Numbered from the stretch's first letter, positions 44,886 to 53,818 are shown. The stretch: DNA of 64,000 nt from Jatrophihabitans sp. (GCA_036389035.1 DASVQQ010000007.1:248001-312000); one strand, 5' to 3'. The notes: generated from the sequence alone by a model not told the origin. A program made the numbers and translations.

Positions 44886-45839
44886 TCAGGATCGGGCCGC
44901 TGCTCGTCGGTGATTGAGGCGCTGCTGATCCGAGCCGGTCGCTGAACGCCTGAGCCGGTCGTTGAGAGCGGCGATGTGCGCAGGGCTCGTCCCGCAGCAT
45001 CCGCCCAGCACGCTCGCGCCCAGCTCCCGGTGCCAGCGTCGCAGCGTGTCCGCGAACTCGGCCGGGCTTGCCGCGGCAGGCAGCATCGCGGCCGGACCGG
45101 CGCCCCGCGGGAGGGCGCCGCGGTCCTCCAGGTTGGGGTAGGCGCCGAACGGGCCGTGACACCGCTCGCCCAACAGCCGCAGGCAGTCCTCGGTCTCGGC
45201 GAGCGCGGTGCAGTTGACCAGCACCACCTCGGCGCCGTCGGCCTCCACCGTCCGGGCCGCCGCGGCTACCGACTCGCCGGACAGCAGCCGCCCGCCGTCG
45301 GCGCAGACGAAGCTGACCCACGCGCGGCCGCCGGCCGCCAGCACCTCCTGCAGGGCGATGCGTGCCTCGCGCAGGGTGTTCATCGTCTCGATGAGGACCA
45401 GGTCCACGCCTGCCCGCACCAGCTCGGTCGCGAGCCACCGGTGCTCGACCCGCAGCTCCTCGTCCGGCGGCACCAGCTCCGGGCGGTAGCAGTCCTCGAC
45501 CGGCGCCATCGAACCCGCGATCAGCGCGCCGGAGGAAGGGACGTCGTTGCGCGCGGCCGCCGCCACCCCCACCGCGGCCTGCACGAACCAGCTCGGCCCG
45601 GCCGCGTCGAGCCCGGTCGCGCGCAGGGCGCGCAGGTTGCAGCGAAACGTGTTGGCCGTCAGCACTTCAGCGCCTGCCCGAAGGTAGTCGGCGTGCGCCG
45701 AGCGCAACACCCTGCGCCACTGCTCGGTCCGCAACGCCGCGCTGGTCCACCAGGGCGCGGCCATCGGCAGCCCGGCTCGCTGCAGCTCGGTCGCCGTACC
45801 TCCGTCCAGGCACATCGGAAACGCGTTCTCGGTCGGCAT
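44886..45839 (-). CDS. Homocysteine S-methyltransferase family protein
   Basis: This encodes 317 residues from ATG 45839, one base after the upstream stop. The barrel signature starts MCLDGGTATELQ, the block ANTFRCN follows, and the zinc ligands are Cys in VLVNCTA and the pair in LGGCCGTSPAHI. This is the BHMT/MmuM family, which transfers methyl from S-methylmethionine, SAM or betaine to homocysteine (or another thiol). It is the last gene of a five-gene leftward operon. Here it may remethylate homocysteine formed by local SAM use or methylate a thiol intermediate. Confidence 0.9.
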   Translation of the reverse strand: MPTENAFPMCLDGGTATELQRAGLPMAAPWWTSAALRTEQWRRVLRSAHADYLRAGAEVLTANTFRCNLRALRATGLDAAGPSWFVQAAVGVAAAARNDVPSSGALIAGSMAPVEDCYRPELVPPDEELRVEHRWLATELVRAGVDLVLIETMNTLREARIALQEVLAAGGRAWVSFVCADGGRLLSGESVAAAARTVEADGAEVVLVNCTALAETEDCLRLLGERCHGPFGAYPNLEDRGALPRGAGPAAMLPAAASPAEFADTLRRWHRELGASVLGGCCGTSPAHIAALNDRLRRSATGSDQQRLNHRRAAARS

Positions 45840-45840
45840 C

Positions 45841-46971
45841 TCAACCCGCCCGCAGCGCCGCGCGCAGGTCGGCCACCAGGTCGACGGGGTCCTCGATGCC
45901 GATCGAGAGCCGGACGAGGTTTTCGGAGACGCCCCTGGACAGCAGCGCCTGCCTTGCGATCGCGGCATGGCTCATCGAGGCCGGGCACTCGATCAGCGAC
46001 TGGACGCCGCCCAGGCTCACCGCCGCGGCGAACACCCGCACCTGCTCGAGCAGCTTGGTGTGATCGCCCAGGTACTCGAAACTGATGATCGAGCCGAACG
46101 CCGACATCTGGCGGGCGGCGATCCGGTGCCCGGGATGCGCGCTCAGCCCCGGGTAGTGGATCGCGCCCACCGACGGCTTATCTTCAAGCGCGGCCAGCAC
46201 GAGCGCCGCCGACTCGACCTGACGCGCGACCCTGAGCGAGAGCGTCTTCAGTCCCCGGCGGATCAGATAGCAGTCGAGTGCCCCGGGAACGTTGCCGACC
46301 ACGGTGCGGTGGGTCCTGAGCCGTTCGTGCAGGCGCTCGTCGTGGTAGACCAGCGCGCCACCGAGCACGTCAAGGTGCCCCGAGATCGATTTGGTAGTGC
46401 TGTACAGGCTGATGTCGGCCCAGCGCAGCGGTTGTTGCAACGCCGGGCTGGCCAGGGTGTTGTCGACCACCACCAGCGCGCCCCGGTCGTGGGCCAACCG
46501 GCACACCGTCTCCAGGTCGACGATCTTGAGCAGCGGGTTGGTCGGCGTTTCGATCCACACCAGGTCCAGGCGGCTGCCGGCGCCGAGCGCCTCAGCGGCG
46601 CGTCCCGGATCAGACAGGTCGGTCCGGTGAACCTCGACGCCGGCGCGCTCGATCAGAGCCAGCAGGGCGTCGGTGCCGCTGTAGACGTCATCGCAGCTCA
46701 CCACGCGCTGGCCTGCCGACAGCAGCGACAGCACCGCCGACGCCGCTGCCTGCCCGGAGGCGAAGACGGTGGCGAAGCCGGCGTCCTCCAGCGCGGCCAG
46801 GCACTCCTCGAGTTCCTCACGGGTGGGGTTCTCACCGCGTCCGTAGTAGTAACGCTGCGGATCCTGGACGTTTCGCTCGTAGGTGGCTGCCAGGTGGATC
46901 GGAGGAACCGCGTCCCCGGCGCCGGACGTCGGGCGCTGCCCCGACTGCACCAGCAGCGTGTCGAACCTCAT
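45841..46971 (-). CDS. PLP enzyme of the cystathionine gamma-lyase/methionine gamma-lyase family
   Basis: This encodes 376 residues. PLP-phosphate-binding YYGRGENPTREELE (Tyr and Arg), the VFASGQAAASAVL block, the stacking Tyr in VYSGTDALL, Asp in VVVDNTLASP, the PLP lysine in YSTTKSISGHLD, and the C-terminal RLSIGIEDPVDL are all present. The family splits or forms C-S bonds at the gamma carbon; the exact reaction (gamma-lyase, gamma-synthase or methionine gamma-lyase) is not decided by these motifs. A methionine gamma-lyase of this family, CalE6, occurs in the calicheamicin enediyne cluster. It overlaps the methyltransferase gene by ATGA. Confidence 0.92.
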   Translation of the reverse strand: MRFDTLLVQSGQRPTSGAGDAVPPIHLAATYERNVQDPQRYYYGRGENPTREELEECLAALEDAGFATVFASGQAAASAVLSLLSAGQRVVSCDDVYSGTDALLALIERAGVEVHRTDLSDPGRAAEALGAGSRLDLVWIETPTNPLLKIVDLETVCRLAHDRGALVVVDNTLASPALQQPLRWADISLYSTTKSISGHLDVLGGALVYHDERLHERLRTHRTVVGNVPGALDCYLIRRGLKTLSLRVARQVESAALVLAALEDKPSVGAIHYPGLSAHPGHRIAARQMSAFGSIISFEYLGDHTKLLEQVRVFAAAVSLGGVQSLIECPASMSHAAIARQALLSRGVSENLVRLSIGIEDPVDLVADLRAALRAG

Positions 46972-47852
46972 GCGTCACCTGCTGCCACGGCGCGCACGCA
47001 CAGGCTGACCGACGGCAGCGACACCGTTGCCTGCGCCGTCTCGAACTCCCGCGCCGCGGCGGCGAAGGCGTTCCACACCCCGGCATCGTCGACCGAGCCG
47101 CACTGCTCAGCAAGGCGCTGCTTGAGCCCTGGCGGCAGCACGTCGCGGGAGAATCCTCCGAAGTCCTCGACGGAGTCGAACCTGAACGGCGCCACCAGCT
47201 CGGTGATGTCGACCTCGGTGAAGCCGGCCTGTTCCAGTTCAGCCCGCACCACCCGAGGGTCTGACATCGAGAAGGGCCCGGGCCCCGGTGGCGGCGGCGG
47301 CAACCCGAGGTGCCGGGAGATCACCCGGAACGCCAGGCTGATGATCGGCACGTCCGGTGGCTGACCCCAGGTGGCGGCTGCCAGCACCCCACCGGGCCTG
47401 AGCAGGCCGGCGGTCACCCGCAGCAGCTCCAGCCGATCGGCCGCGAACATCAGGCCCCACCGGCTGAGCGCGGCATCGAAGGACCGGGGCGGGAGTTCCG
47501 CGCTTTCCAGGTCACCGACCAGGAACTCGACCTCGCCGGCTTCGACGCTCGCCGACCGGGCGGCCGCGTCGCGGGCGGCCGCGACCATCGCCGGTGACAG
47601 GTCCACGCCGAGGACCCTTCCCGACGGCCCGACGGCCCGTGCCGCGGACAGCGCGGGCTCGCCGATGCCGGATCCGATGTCGAGGACCGACTGCCCCGCG
47701 GTGATCCCGGCCAGGTCGAGCAGCCGTGCCGTCACCGCGCTCGCGCCCTGCTCGAACTCCGGCTGCCAGCGAAGCCAACCCTGACTGACGTGGTCCCAGA
47801 CAGCGCGCTGCTGGTCGCGGTGGGCGAGGGCGTCCATCACTGTCGCGGTCAT
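46968..47852 (-). CDS. SAM-dependent class I methyltransferase
   Basis: This encodes 294 residues. Motif I is VLDIGSGIGEPAL at about residue 59, motif II acidic residue in VLGVDLSPAMV, motif III around FLVGDLESAEL, and post-motif LLRPGGVLAAATW. A UbiE/COQ5-like small-molecule methyltransferase; the Pro-rich insert (LGLPPPPPGPGPF) may form part of the substrate cap. The substrate is unknown. It is the third gene of the sulfur/PLP operon, 12 bases after the desulfurase. Confidence 0.92.
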   Translation of the reverse strand: MTATVMDALAHRDQQRAVWDHVSQGWLRWQPEFEQGASAVTARLLDLAGITAGQSVLDIGSGIGEPALSAARAVGPSGRVLGVDLSPAMVAAARDAAARSASVEAGEVEFLVGDLESAELPPRSFDAALSRWGLMFAADRLELLRVTAGLLRPGGVLAAATWGQPPDVPIISLAFRVISRHLGLPPPPPGPGPFSMSDPRVVRAELEQAGFTEVDITELVAPFRFDSVEDFGGFSRDVLPPGLKQRLAEQCGSVDDAGVWNAFAAAAREFETAQATVSLPSVSLCVRAVAAGDA

Positions 47853-47864
47853 GCTGACTCCCAG

Positions 47865-49142
47865 CTAGAGGAACCGAGTAGTGGGGTGATCCCTGGTCCA
47901 GTCGCCGGGGCGTACCGTCGCCAGGGCGTGGCACAGCCGGTCGACCTCGGACTCGGTGTTGTAGACCGCGAACGAGACCCGCACCGTGCCCACCAGCCCT
48001 AAGTCGTCGAGGAAGGTGCTGGCGCAGTGCACGCCGCAGCGGACGGCGATGCCGAGCCGGTCCAGGTGCCCGCCGACGTCGTAGGGGTGGATCCCCTCGA
48101 CGACCAGGGAGACGATGCCGCTCGGCTGGCCGGCGGGGTCACCGATCACGTGCACCCGGTCGAGGTCGCCGACAGCGTCGACGAGGCCGCGTACCAGGTG
48201 CTCGTCGTGGCGCCGGACGGCGTCCCAGCCCAGGTCCTGAAGGTAGGTCAGGGCAGCGGCCAGCCCGACGGCTCCGGCCACATTCGGCGTGCCGGCCTCC
48301 AGCCGCTCGGGCGCCGGGACGTAGTCGACGGGCGCGGTGAAGGTGACGCCCTTCACGGTGCCGCCGCCGACCTGGTACGGCGGCAGGGTGGACAGCAGCT
48401 CGTGCCGGCCGTAGAGGACGCCCACCCCCATCGGGCCGTAGGCCTTGTGCCCGGAGAAGCAGTAGAAGTCGGCGCCGAGGTCGGCGACGTCCACCGGCCA
48501 GTGCGGCACGGCCTGGGCGCCGTCGACCACCAGCGGGGTCCCGTGCCGGTGCGCCGCCACCGCCAGCTCGCGGATCGGGTTGACCGTGCCCAGCACGTTC
48601 GAGACGTGCGAGACGGCAGCCACCCGCACGTCCGGGCCCATCGCCGCCTCGAAGTCGGACAGCTCCACCCGGCCGGCCGCGTTCACCGGAACTACCATCA
48701 GCTGCGCGCCGGTCCGCTCGCACAGCCGCCGCCACGGAAGCAGGTTGCTGTTGTGCTCCATCCCGGTGACCACGATCCGGTCGCCGTGGCTCACCCGCTG
48801 GCGGCCCAGGGTGTCGGCCAGCAGGTTCATGGCGTCGGTGGTGCCGGAGGTGAACACCACCTCGTGCGGCGATCGGGCGCCGATCGCGGACCCCACGACC
48901 AGGCGGGCCTGGTCCAGGCAAGCCGTGGACTCCATGCTCAACCGGTAGTAGCCACGGCCCACGTTGCTATTGCTGGTGCAGTAGTACTCGGTCATCGCAT
49001 CGAGCACCGGCCACGGCTTGTGCGTCGTCGCGGCGTTGTCGAGGTAGGCGAGCGGGGCGGTTCTGGCCAGGATCGGGAAGTCCTTCCTGACCGATTCCGG
49101 GCGCAGCGCGGGGGAGTCCTCGCGGGTCTTCATCCGGCTCAT
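47865..49142 (-). CDS. SufS-like class II cysteine desulfurase
   Basis: This encodes 425 residues from ATG 49142, overlapping the stop of the gene before. PLP features: FTSGTTDAMNLLA, TGMEHNSNLLPW (His stacking), VDGAQAVPHWPVDV (Asp), FSGHKAYGPMG (the Schiff-base Lys) and the catalytic-Cys loop RCGVHCAS. It should take sulfur from cysteine or selenocysteine and hold it as persulfide. No sufBCD or sufU gene accompanies it, so it is probably not the housekeeping Fe-S enzyme but a pathway sulfur donor. Confidence 0.92.
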   Translation of the reverse strand: MSRMKTREDSPALRPESVRKDFPILARTAPLAYLDNAATTHKPWPVLDAMTEYYCTSNSNVGRGYYRLSMESTACLDQARLVVGSAIGARSPHEVVFTSGTTDAMNLLADTLGRQRVSHGDRIVVTGMEHNSNLLPWRRLCERTGAQLMVVPVNAAGRVELSDFEAAMGPDVRVAAVSHVSNVLGTVNPIRELAVAAHRHGTPLVVDGAQAVPHWPVDVADLGADFYCFSGHKAYGPMGVGVLYGRHELLSTLPPYQVGGGTVKGVTFTAPVDYVPAPERLEAGTPNVAGAVGLAAALTYLQDLGWDAVRRHDEHLVRGLVDAVGDLDRVHVIGDPAGQPSGIVSLVVEGIHPYDVGGHLDRLGIAVRCGVHCASTFLDDLGLVGTVRVSFAVYNTESEVDRLCHALATVRPGDWTRDHPTTRFL

Positions 49143-49972
49143 GCCGCCTGCCTCAGGGAGAACATCCGCCAAAACCCCGCAAGCTCCTCGGCGTCAGGCG
49201 GATAGACCTTCTGTTCCGGGTACGGTCGCCTCCGGCGGGTGAGATAACCACGCTCACCCGGCCTGCGCAGCCGGCCGGCGCGATCGCGCAGATGCGGGCC
49301 GGCGTAGAACCAGCAGATCTGGGCGACCTGTTCGTTGAACAGCACGTCCTGGGCGTCCTCGGAGTGCAGCGCCAGGTGGCAGTACGCCGCCTTGAGCTCG
49401 CCGGCCAGCCCGAAGCCGGCCCCGAACATCACGTGCCCGAACAGGTCGTGGACCGTCCGGACCAGGTCGTTGTAGAGCAGCGGCACCCCCGCGACGGTGA
49501 CCCCCGACGGTTCGCGCAGCGGGTGAAAGCCGTCGCCACCGGGCGGCCCGTGCTCATCCCGGGTGAGCAGCACCCGAATGTTCCTGGTCTCCCGGACCAG
49601 CCGCACCAACTCGTCGGAGTCGCGATAGGGCGGGCCCGAGCCCAGCCAGGGTTCGACCTCGATGCCGGCTTCGAGCACGTCCTCGTACTGTTGCCGGCTC
49701 TCCTGCTTCAGCCGGTCATAGCGACGCGCCAGCACCTGGTCATAGGCCAGCCGGGGAGCGCGCTCGTAACGATCGGCCACCTCGCGGCAGAAGTCCTCGT
49801 CGACCGTCACCACGAGGTCCGCGAGCTGGGCGACGTCGACCGGGGGCCACCCCGCGCCGCGGCCGTTCCGGTCCCGGCAACGCTGGGCGACGGTGAGCAG
49901 ATCCGCGACCAGGTCGGTGGTCGCCGCGGCGCTCACCGCTGGCCGTCCGTAGTCGCGCACGCCCTCCGTCAT
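49139..49972 (-). CDS. Unrecognised protein with an HDLFGH metal-site-like motif
   Basis: This encodes 277 residues and is the first gene of the sulfur/PLP operon. A helical N-terminal half (block LAYDQVLARRYDRLKQE, then VEPW, PYRDSDEL) is followed by LLYNDLVRTVHDLFGHVMFG, LAGELKAAYCHLALHSEDAQ and LFNEQVAQICWFYAGPHL. The spacing HxxxxH with later acidic residues (Glu 12 and 34 after the second His) resembles the iron site of aromatic amino acid hydroxylases (HDxFGH in bacterial phenylalanine hydroxylase), but the downstream YWFTVEFGL-type Glu is not conserved. I suspect a metal- or heme-dependent enzyme; this is an inference from motif shape only. Confidence 0.75.
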   Translation of the reverse strand: MTEGVRDYGRPAVSAAATTDLVADLLTVAQRCRDRNGRGAGWPPVDVAQLADLVVTVDEDFCREVADRYERAPRLAYDQVLARRYDRLKQESRQQYEDVLEAGIEVEPWLGSGPPYRDSDELVRLVRETRNIRVLLTRDEHGPPGGDGFHPLREPSGVTVAGVPLLYNDLVRTVHDLFGHVMFGAGFGLAGELKAAYCHLALHSEDAQDVLFNEQVAQICWFYAGPHLRDRAGRLRRPGERGYLTRRRRPYPEQKVYPPDAEELAGFWRMFSLRQAA

Positions 49973-49990
49973 GCTTTTAGATTCTATAGT
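49973..49990. promoter_or_regulatory. Candidate operator half-site before the sulfur/PLP operon
   Basis: Directly upstream of the ATG at 49972, the sequence GCTTT-N8-ATAGT has the spacing of the cluster repeat but one good arm only. Read on the minus strand it also supplies TACTAT, a possible -10 hexamer, close to a start without a ribosome site. Confidence 0.3.
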
Positions 49991-50117
49991 ACTGATCAGG
50001 AGCCTTGCTATCTGCTGACGGGATAGATCTCGCGTGAAAGCCTGACTGGATCGGTTAAAGCGCTACCTCGGCGGTTCCAGAGCGGTGCCGAGGATGTGAG
50101 GCAACCGTTGAATTACT

Positions 50118-50135
50118 ACTAGTTTATCGCTAGGT
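50118..50135. promoter_or_regulatory. Weak candidate operator before the propeller-TldD-TldE operon
   Basis: ACTAG-N8-TAGGT in an AT-rich patch 39 bases before the GTG at 50174. One arm fits the repeat seen elsewhere in the cluster and the other is poor. A GC-rich 7-base-pair hairpin (CCTCGGC/GCCGAGG) lies just upstream at 50066-50093. Confidence 0.25.
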
Positions 50136-50173
50136 TAATGGTTCGAGGTTGTGGATGACCGAGAGGTGGCGTC

Positions 50174-50833
50174 GTGAGCATCCCGGGCGGTAAGCAGAGC
50201 ATCACCGGCGCTGGCCCGAACTGGCTCCCGACGCCCGGCAGGTACCTCTGCGGGCTCACCTGGGATGGCGAGCAGCTGTGGCACTCCGACCAGGAGGCGG
50301 CGAGGATCTACGCCATCGACCGCGCCACCGGCCGCGTGACGCGCACCTACCGCTGCGACGACGTGCGGGCCGACCTGGCCTTCGACGGGTCCATGCTCTG
50401 CCAGGTCGGCGGCCGGCCCAAGCAGCTCGTGCTCGTCGACCCGGCCAGCGGTGACGTCACCGGCCGCCGGAAGATCCTTCCGGCCAGCGGCCGGGTGACC
50501 GGCGTCGAGTTCGGCCCCGAAGGGTTGTGGCTGGTGCTGCGCGAGCCCAATGTCGTGCAACTCAGGGACTATCCCGCCATGACGGTTCAGCGGGAGTACC
50601 GGGTGCCTGGGGAGGGGCCGTCGGGGCTGACCTATGCCGACGGGATCATCCTGTTCGGCGAGTTCAACACCGCGATGCTGCACGCGATCGAGGCCGGGAC
50701 CGGCGCGCACATCGCCTCGGCCGAGGTGCAGGGCCATCCGACCGGGCTCACCTGGGACGGCGAGCGGGTGTGGTACTGCGATTTCGGCGCGCGGATGCTC
50801 AGGGCTCTCGACCTCGCAGACCTGCTGCTCTAG
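50174..50833 (+). CDS. Cytosolic beta-propeller protein, paralogue 1 of 3
   Basis: This encodes 219 residues from GTG 50174. Repeated blade-like blocks: CGLTWDGEQLWHSDQEAARIYAID, TRTYRCDDVRADLAFDG, VTGVEFGPEGLWLVL, GLTYADGIILFGEF and GLTWDGERVWYCDFGARMLRALD. It resembles SMP-30/Vgb/YncE-type propellers and has no signal peptide. Two paralogues lie at 55219-55872 and 62540-63205, each in another operon of this cluster. About 220 residues is enough for only five blades. No enzyme motif is certain; it may bind the product or act as a lyase/lactonase-like enzyme. It is the first gene of an operon with TldD and TldE, three bases before the TldD-like gene. Confidence 0.78.
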   Translation: MSIPGGKQSITGAGPNWLPTPGRYLCGLTWDGEQLWHSDQEAARIYAIDRATGRVTRTYRCDDVRADLAFDGSMLCQVGGRPKQLVLVDPASGDVTGRRKILPASGRVTGVEFGPEGLWLVLREPNVVQLRDYPAMTVQREYRVPGEGPSGLTYADGIILFGEFNTAMLHAIEAGTGAHIASAEVQGHPTGLTWDGERVWYCDFGARMLRALDLADLLL

Positions 50834-50836
50834 CCC

Positions 50837-52342
50837 ATGCGGCGTGCCGTCGACCCCTCGTTCCTGGCGCTCCCACTGGAACCACTCGCCCATGCCGCGC
50901 TCACCCGCGCCGGCGAGCTGGGAGCGCGGGACGCCTCGTTCCGAATCCTGCGCACCCGCACCGGCCGGCTCCGGTTGCGCGACGGGGTCGTCGAGGCGGC
51001 CAGTGACTCGGTGGACATCGGGCTGGGGGTGCGGCTGGTGTATGACGGCACCTGGGGATATGCCGCCGCTGCCGAGCTGACCACCGAGGCCGCGGCCGGG
51101 GCCGCGCGGCAGGCGGTCGAGGTGGCCATCGCCTGCCGCCCGCTCCGGCGCGCGCCGGTGACCCTGGCCGAGGAAGCCACCTGTCCCCGGACCAGCTGGG
51201 TTTCCCCCTATGACATCGACCCGTTCGACGTTCCCGAAACCGAACGTGCCGCGCTACTGGCCGGCTGGAGCCACCGGCTGCTGAACTCCTCGGCCGTCGA
51301 GCACGTGCTGGCGCTGTTCACCGCGGTGCGGGAGAACCGCTTCTACGCGGACGCGGCAGGTGCTGCGGTGATCCAGCAACGGGTCCGCGTCCATCCCATG
51401 GTGACCGCCTTCGGCAGGGCCGTGGGAGGTGAGCCCGCGTCATTGCGGACCGCGGGCCCGCCGACCGGGCGGGGCTGGGAGTACCTGGGCGGAGCAGGCT
51501 GGGACTTCGACGCCGAGCTCGCCGAACTGCCGGAGCAACTGGCAGCCAAGTCGCGTGCCCGGCCGGTGCGACCGGGCAGCTATGACCTGGTGATCGACGC
51601 CTCGAACCTGTGGCTCACCATTCACGAGACGGTCGGCCACGCCACCGAGCTCGACCGCGCCCTCGGCCACGAGGCGTCCTATGCCGGAACGACCTTCGTG
51701 ACTCCCGACGGACCCGGGACGTTGCGCTTCGGCGCGCCGCTGATGAATGTGACGGCGGACCGCACCACCGAGCACGGGCTCGCGACGATCGGGGTCGATG
51801 ACGAGGGCGTCGCCGCGCAGTCGTGGGAACTGGTGCGCGACGGGGTGCTGATCGGCCTGCAGACCGACCGGCGCACCGCGGCCCTCGCCGGCGCGTCCCG
51901 GTCGACCGGGTGCAGCTTCGCCGAATCGGCCGAGTACCCGCCGCTGGCCCGAATGCCCAATGTCTGCCTGCGACCCGCGGCCGGCGGCCCGGACGTCGCG
52001 GGGCTGATCTCGGGGGTGGAGGACGGCATCTACCTCGCCGGGGCGAACAGCTGGTCCATCGATCCGCGGCGCGAGCACTTCCAGTTCACGGCGCAGCGCT
52101 GTCACCGGATCCGTTCCGGCCGCCTCGACGGCCAGCTCAGCGGCGTCGCCTATCAGGGCGAGACGACCGGGTTCTGGGGCGGATTGGCCGCGCTGGGCGG
52201 CCCTGCCACGTACGGGCTCTTCGGCGCTGACCTGTGTGGAAAGGGCCAACCGGTGCAGGTGGCCGCCGCCAGTCACGGCTGCCCCGCCGCCGTGTTCAGC
52301 GGCGTCCGGGTCGAGCGGGTCGGCGGGGAGCGCCGGTCATGA
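50837..52342 (+). CDS. TldD-family metalloprotease
   Basis: This encodes 501 residues. The zinc motif HETVGHATELD (HExxxH) follows a beta-rich N-terminal domain, then AGTTFVTPDG, and GTLRFGAPLMNVTAD; near the end GVAYQGETTGFW and a Cys in DLCGKGQP, which could correspond to the third zinc ligand region. In E. coli, TldD pairs with TldE (PmbA) to degrade unfolded peptides and to trim microcin B17. The pair here lies in a specialised cluster and not beside its usual housekeeping neighbours, which points to processing of a peptide made or modified there. Confidence 0.92.
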   Translation: MRRAVDPSFLALPLEPLAHAALTRAGELGARDASFRILRTRTGRLRLRDGVVEAASDSVDIGLGVRLVYDGTWGYAAAAELTTEAAAGAARQAVEVAIACRPLRRAPVTLAEEATCPRTSWVSPYDIDPFDVPETERAALLAGWSHRLLNSSAVEHVLALFTAVRENRFYADAAGAAVIQQRVRVHPMVTAFGRAVGGEPASLRTAGPPTGRGWEYLGGAGWDFDAELAELPEQLAAKSRARPVRPGSYDLVIDASNLWLTIHETVGHATELDRALGHEASYAGTTFVTPDGPGTLRFGAPLMNVTADRTTEHGLATIGVDDEGVAAQSWELVRDGVLIGLQTDRRTAALAGASRSTGCSFAESAEYPPLARMPNVCLRPAAGGPDVAGLISGVEDGIYLAGANSWSIDPRREHFQFTAQRCHRIRSGRLDGQLSGVAYQGETTGFWGGLAALGGPATYGLFGADLCGKGQPVQVAAASHGCPAAVFSGVRVERVGGERRS

Positions 52343-53769
52343 GGACCGCGCCGGCGATGAGGGCCGCGCCGGCCACGAGAACAGCGCTGGACGAGCAGCG
52401 CGCGCCGGCGGCCCGGAGCCCGCAGGAGTTGGCGCTCACAGCCCTGCGGCTGGCCGCCGACTGCGACGACTGCGTCGCGATCGCCGAGGACAGCAGCACG
52501 GTGCACGTCCGCTGGGCAGCCGACTCGCTGACCACCAATGGCGCGGCCCGCTCGCGCCGGTTCACCGTGGTGTGTGTCCGCGGCCCGTCCGCCGGGGTCG
52601 CCTCGCACTCCGGAGCACTGGACGATTCCTCGCTGGAGGATCTGGTCGCCAGGGCGAAGCAGGCCGCCCGCGGTGACTGCGCAGAGCCGGCCGAATCGCT
52701 GATCACCGGCTCGGCGGCCGAGGACTGGGCCCTGCCGCCGGCCGAGTCGGACGCCGGGGTGCTGGCCCGGTTCGCGGCGAAAGCGGGCGCTGCCATCGAG
52801 CGCGCCGGCTCACCGCGCTCCAGCCTCTCCGGCTACGCCGAGCAGCAGGTGAGCACGACCTACCTGGCGTCCTCCAGCGGCCTGCTGCTGCGTCACGAGC
52901 AGCCCAGGGGACTCCTCGACCTGGTCGCCACCCGAGCCGGGGCCTCGGCCTGGCGTGGCGTGGGCACGGCGTGCGTCGCGGACCTCGACGTGGGCTCACT
53001 TCGCGCCCAGCTCGACCAGCAGCTCGGCTGGACGTCCCGCCGTGCCGAGCTTTGGCCGGGAAAGTACGAGGTGCTGCTGGCGCCGGCCGCCGTCGCCGAC
53101 CTGATGCTGCAGCTGTACCAGGCGGCCGGAGCCGGCGAGGCGGCCGGCGGGCAGGGACCCTTCAGCCGTTCCGGCGGCGGCGCCCTGCTGGGGCAACGGC
53201 TCAGCCCGGCCGCCCTGACGCTGCGCAGCGACCCCGCTGAGCCGGGACTGGAGTGCGCGCCGGTCCTGCTCACCCGCGCGTCCACCGATCGGACGTCCGT
53301 CCTGGACAACGGCCTGCCACTGCGGCCCACCAGCTGGATCACCGACGGCGTCCTCACCGCGCTGGTCCAGACCCGGCGGACGGCGCGGCTCACCGGGCAG
53401 CACCCGAGCGCCGAGATAGCCAACCTGGTGCTGGAGGGCGGCGGTGACGCCGCGCTGGCGGAGCTGATCGCGCGTACCGAGCGAGCCCTGCTGGTCACCT
53501 CGGTCTGGTACCTGCGCGACGTCGATCCCCAGCGGTTGCTGGTCACCGGCCTCACCCGGGACGGCGGGTATCTCGTCGAGCATGGTGAGGTGGTGGCCAG
53601 GCTGCCCGACTTCCGCTTCAACGAGAGCCCGGTCGAGCTGCTGGGCCGGGTGAGCGAGGTCGGCCGGAGCGAGCCGACGCTGCCGCGCGAATGGGGTGAG
53701 CACGTCACCCGGGTGGCGATGCCCGCGCTGCGGGTGCGGGACTTCGACGTCTCGGCGGTGTCGCGGTGA
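52339..53769 (+). CDS. TldE/PmbA-family partner protein
   Basis: This encodes 476 residues from ATG 52339, overlapping the TldD-like stop by ATGA. The HExxxH motif is absent, as usual for TldE, which structures the peptide tunnel. Recognisable blocks: SLSGYAEQQVSTTYLASSSGLLLRHEQP, YEVLLAPAAVADLMLQLY and RDVDPQRLLVTGLTRDGGYLVEHGEV. The first 30 residues are a low-complexity repeat of Arg, Ala and Pro (three TAPA/RAAP-like units), not seen in the family and perhaps outside the true start; the later Met at residue 7 is alternative. Confidence 0.9.
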   Translation: MRTAPAMRAAPATRTALDEQRAPAARSPQELALTALRLAADCDDCVAIAEDSSTVHVRWAADSLTTNGAARSRRFTVVCVRGPSAGVASHSGALDDSSLEDLVARAKQAARGDCAEPAESLITGSAAEDWALPPAESDAGVLARFAAKAGAAIERAGSPRSSLSGYAEQQVSTTYLASSSGLLLRHEQPRGLLDLVATRAGASAWRGVGTACVADLDVGSLRAQLDQQLGWTSRRAELWPGKYEVLLAPAAVADLMLQLYQAAGAGEAAGGQGPFSRSGGGALLGQRLSPAALTLRSDPAEPGLECAPVLLTRASTDRTSVLDNGLPLRPTSWITDGVLTALVQTRRTARLTGQHPSAEIANLVLEGGGDAALAELIARTERALLVTSVWYLRDVDPQRLLVTGLTRDGGYLVEHGEVVARLPDFRFNESPVELLGRVSEVGRSEPTLPREWGEHVTRVAMPALRVRDFDVSAVSR

Positions 53770-53818
53770 GCCCACCGGACGGCCGTCCTCGATGGCCCAC
53801 GCGACCTGGAGATCCGGC

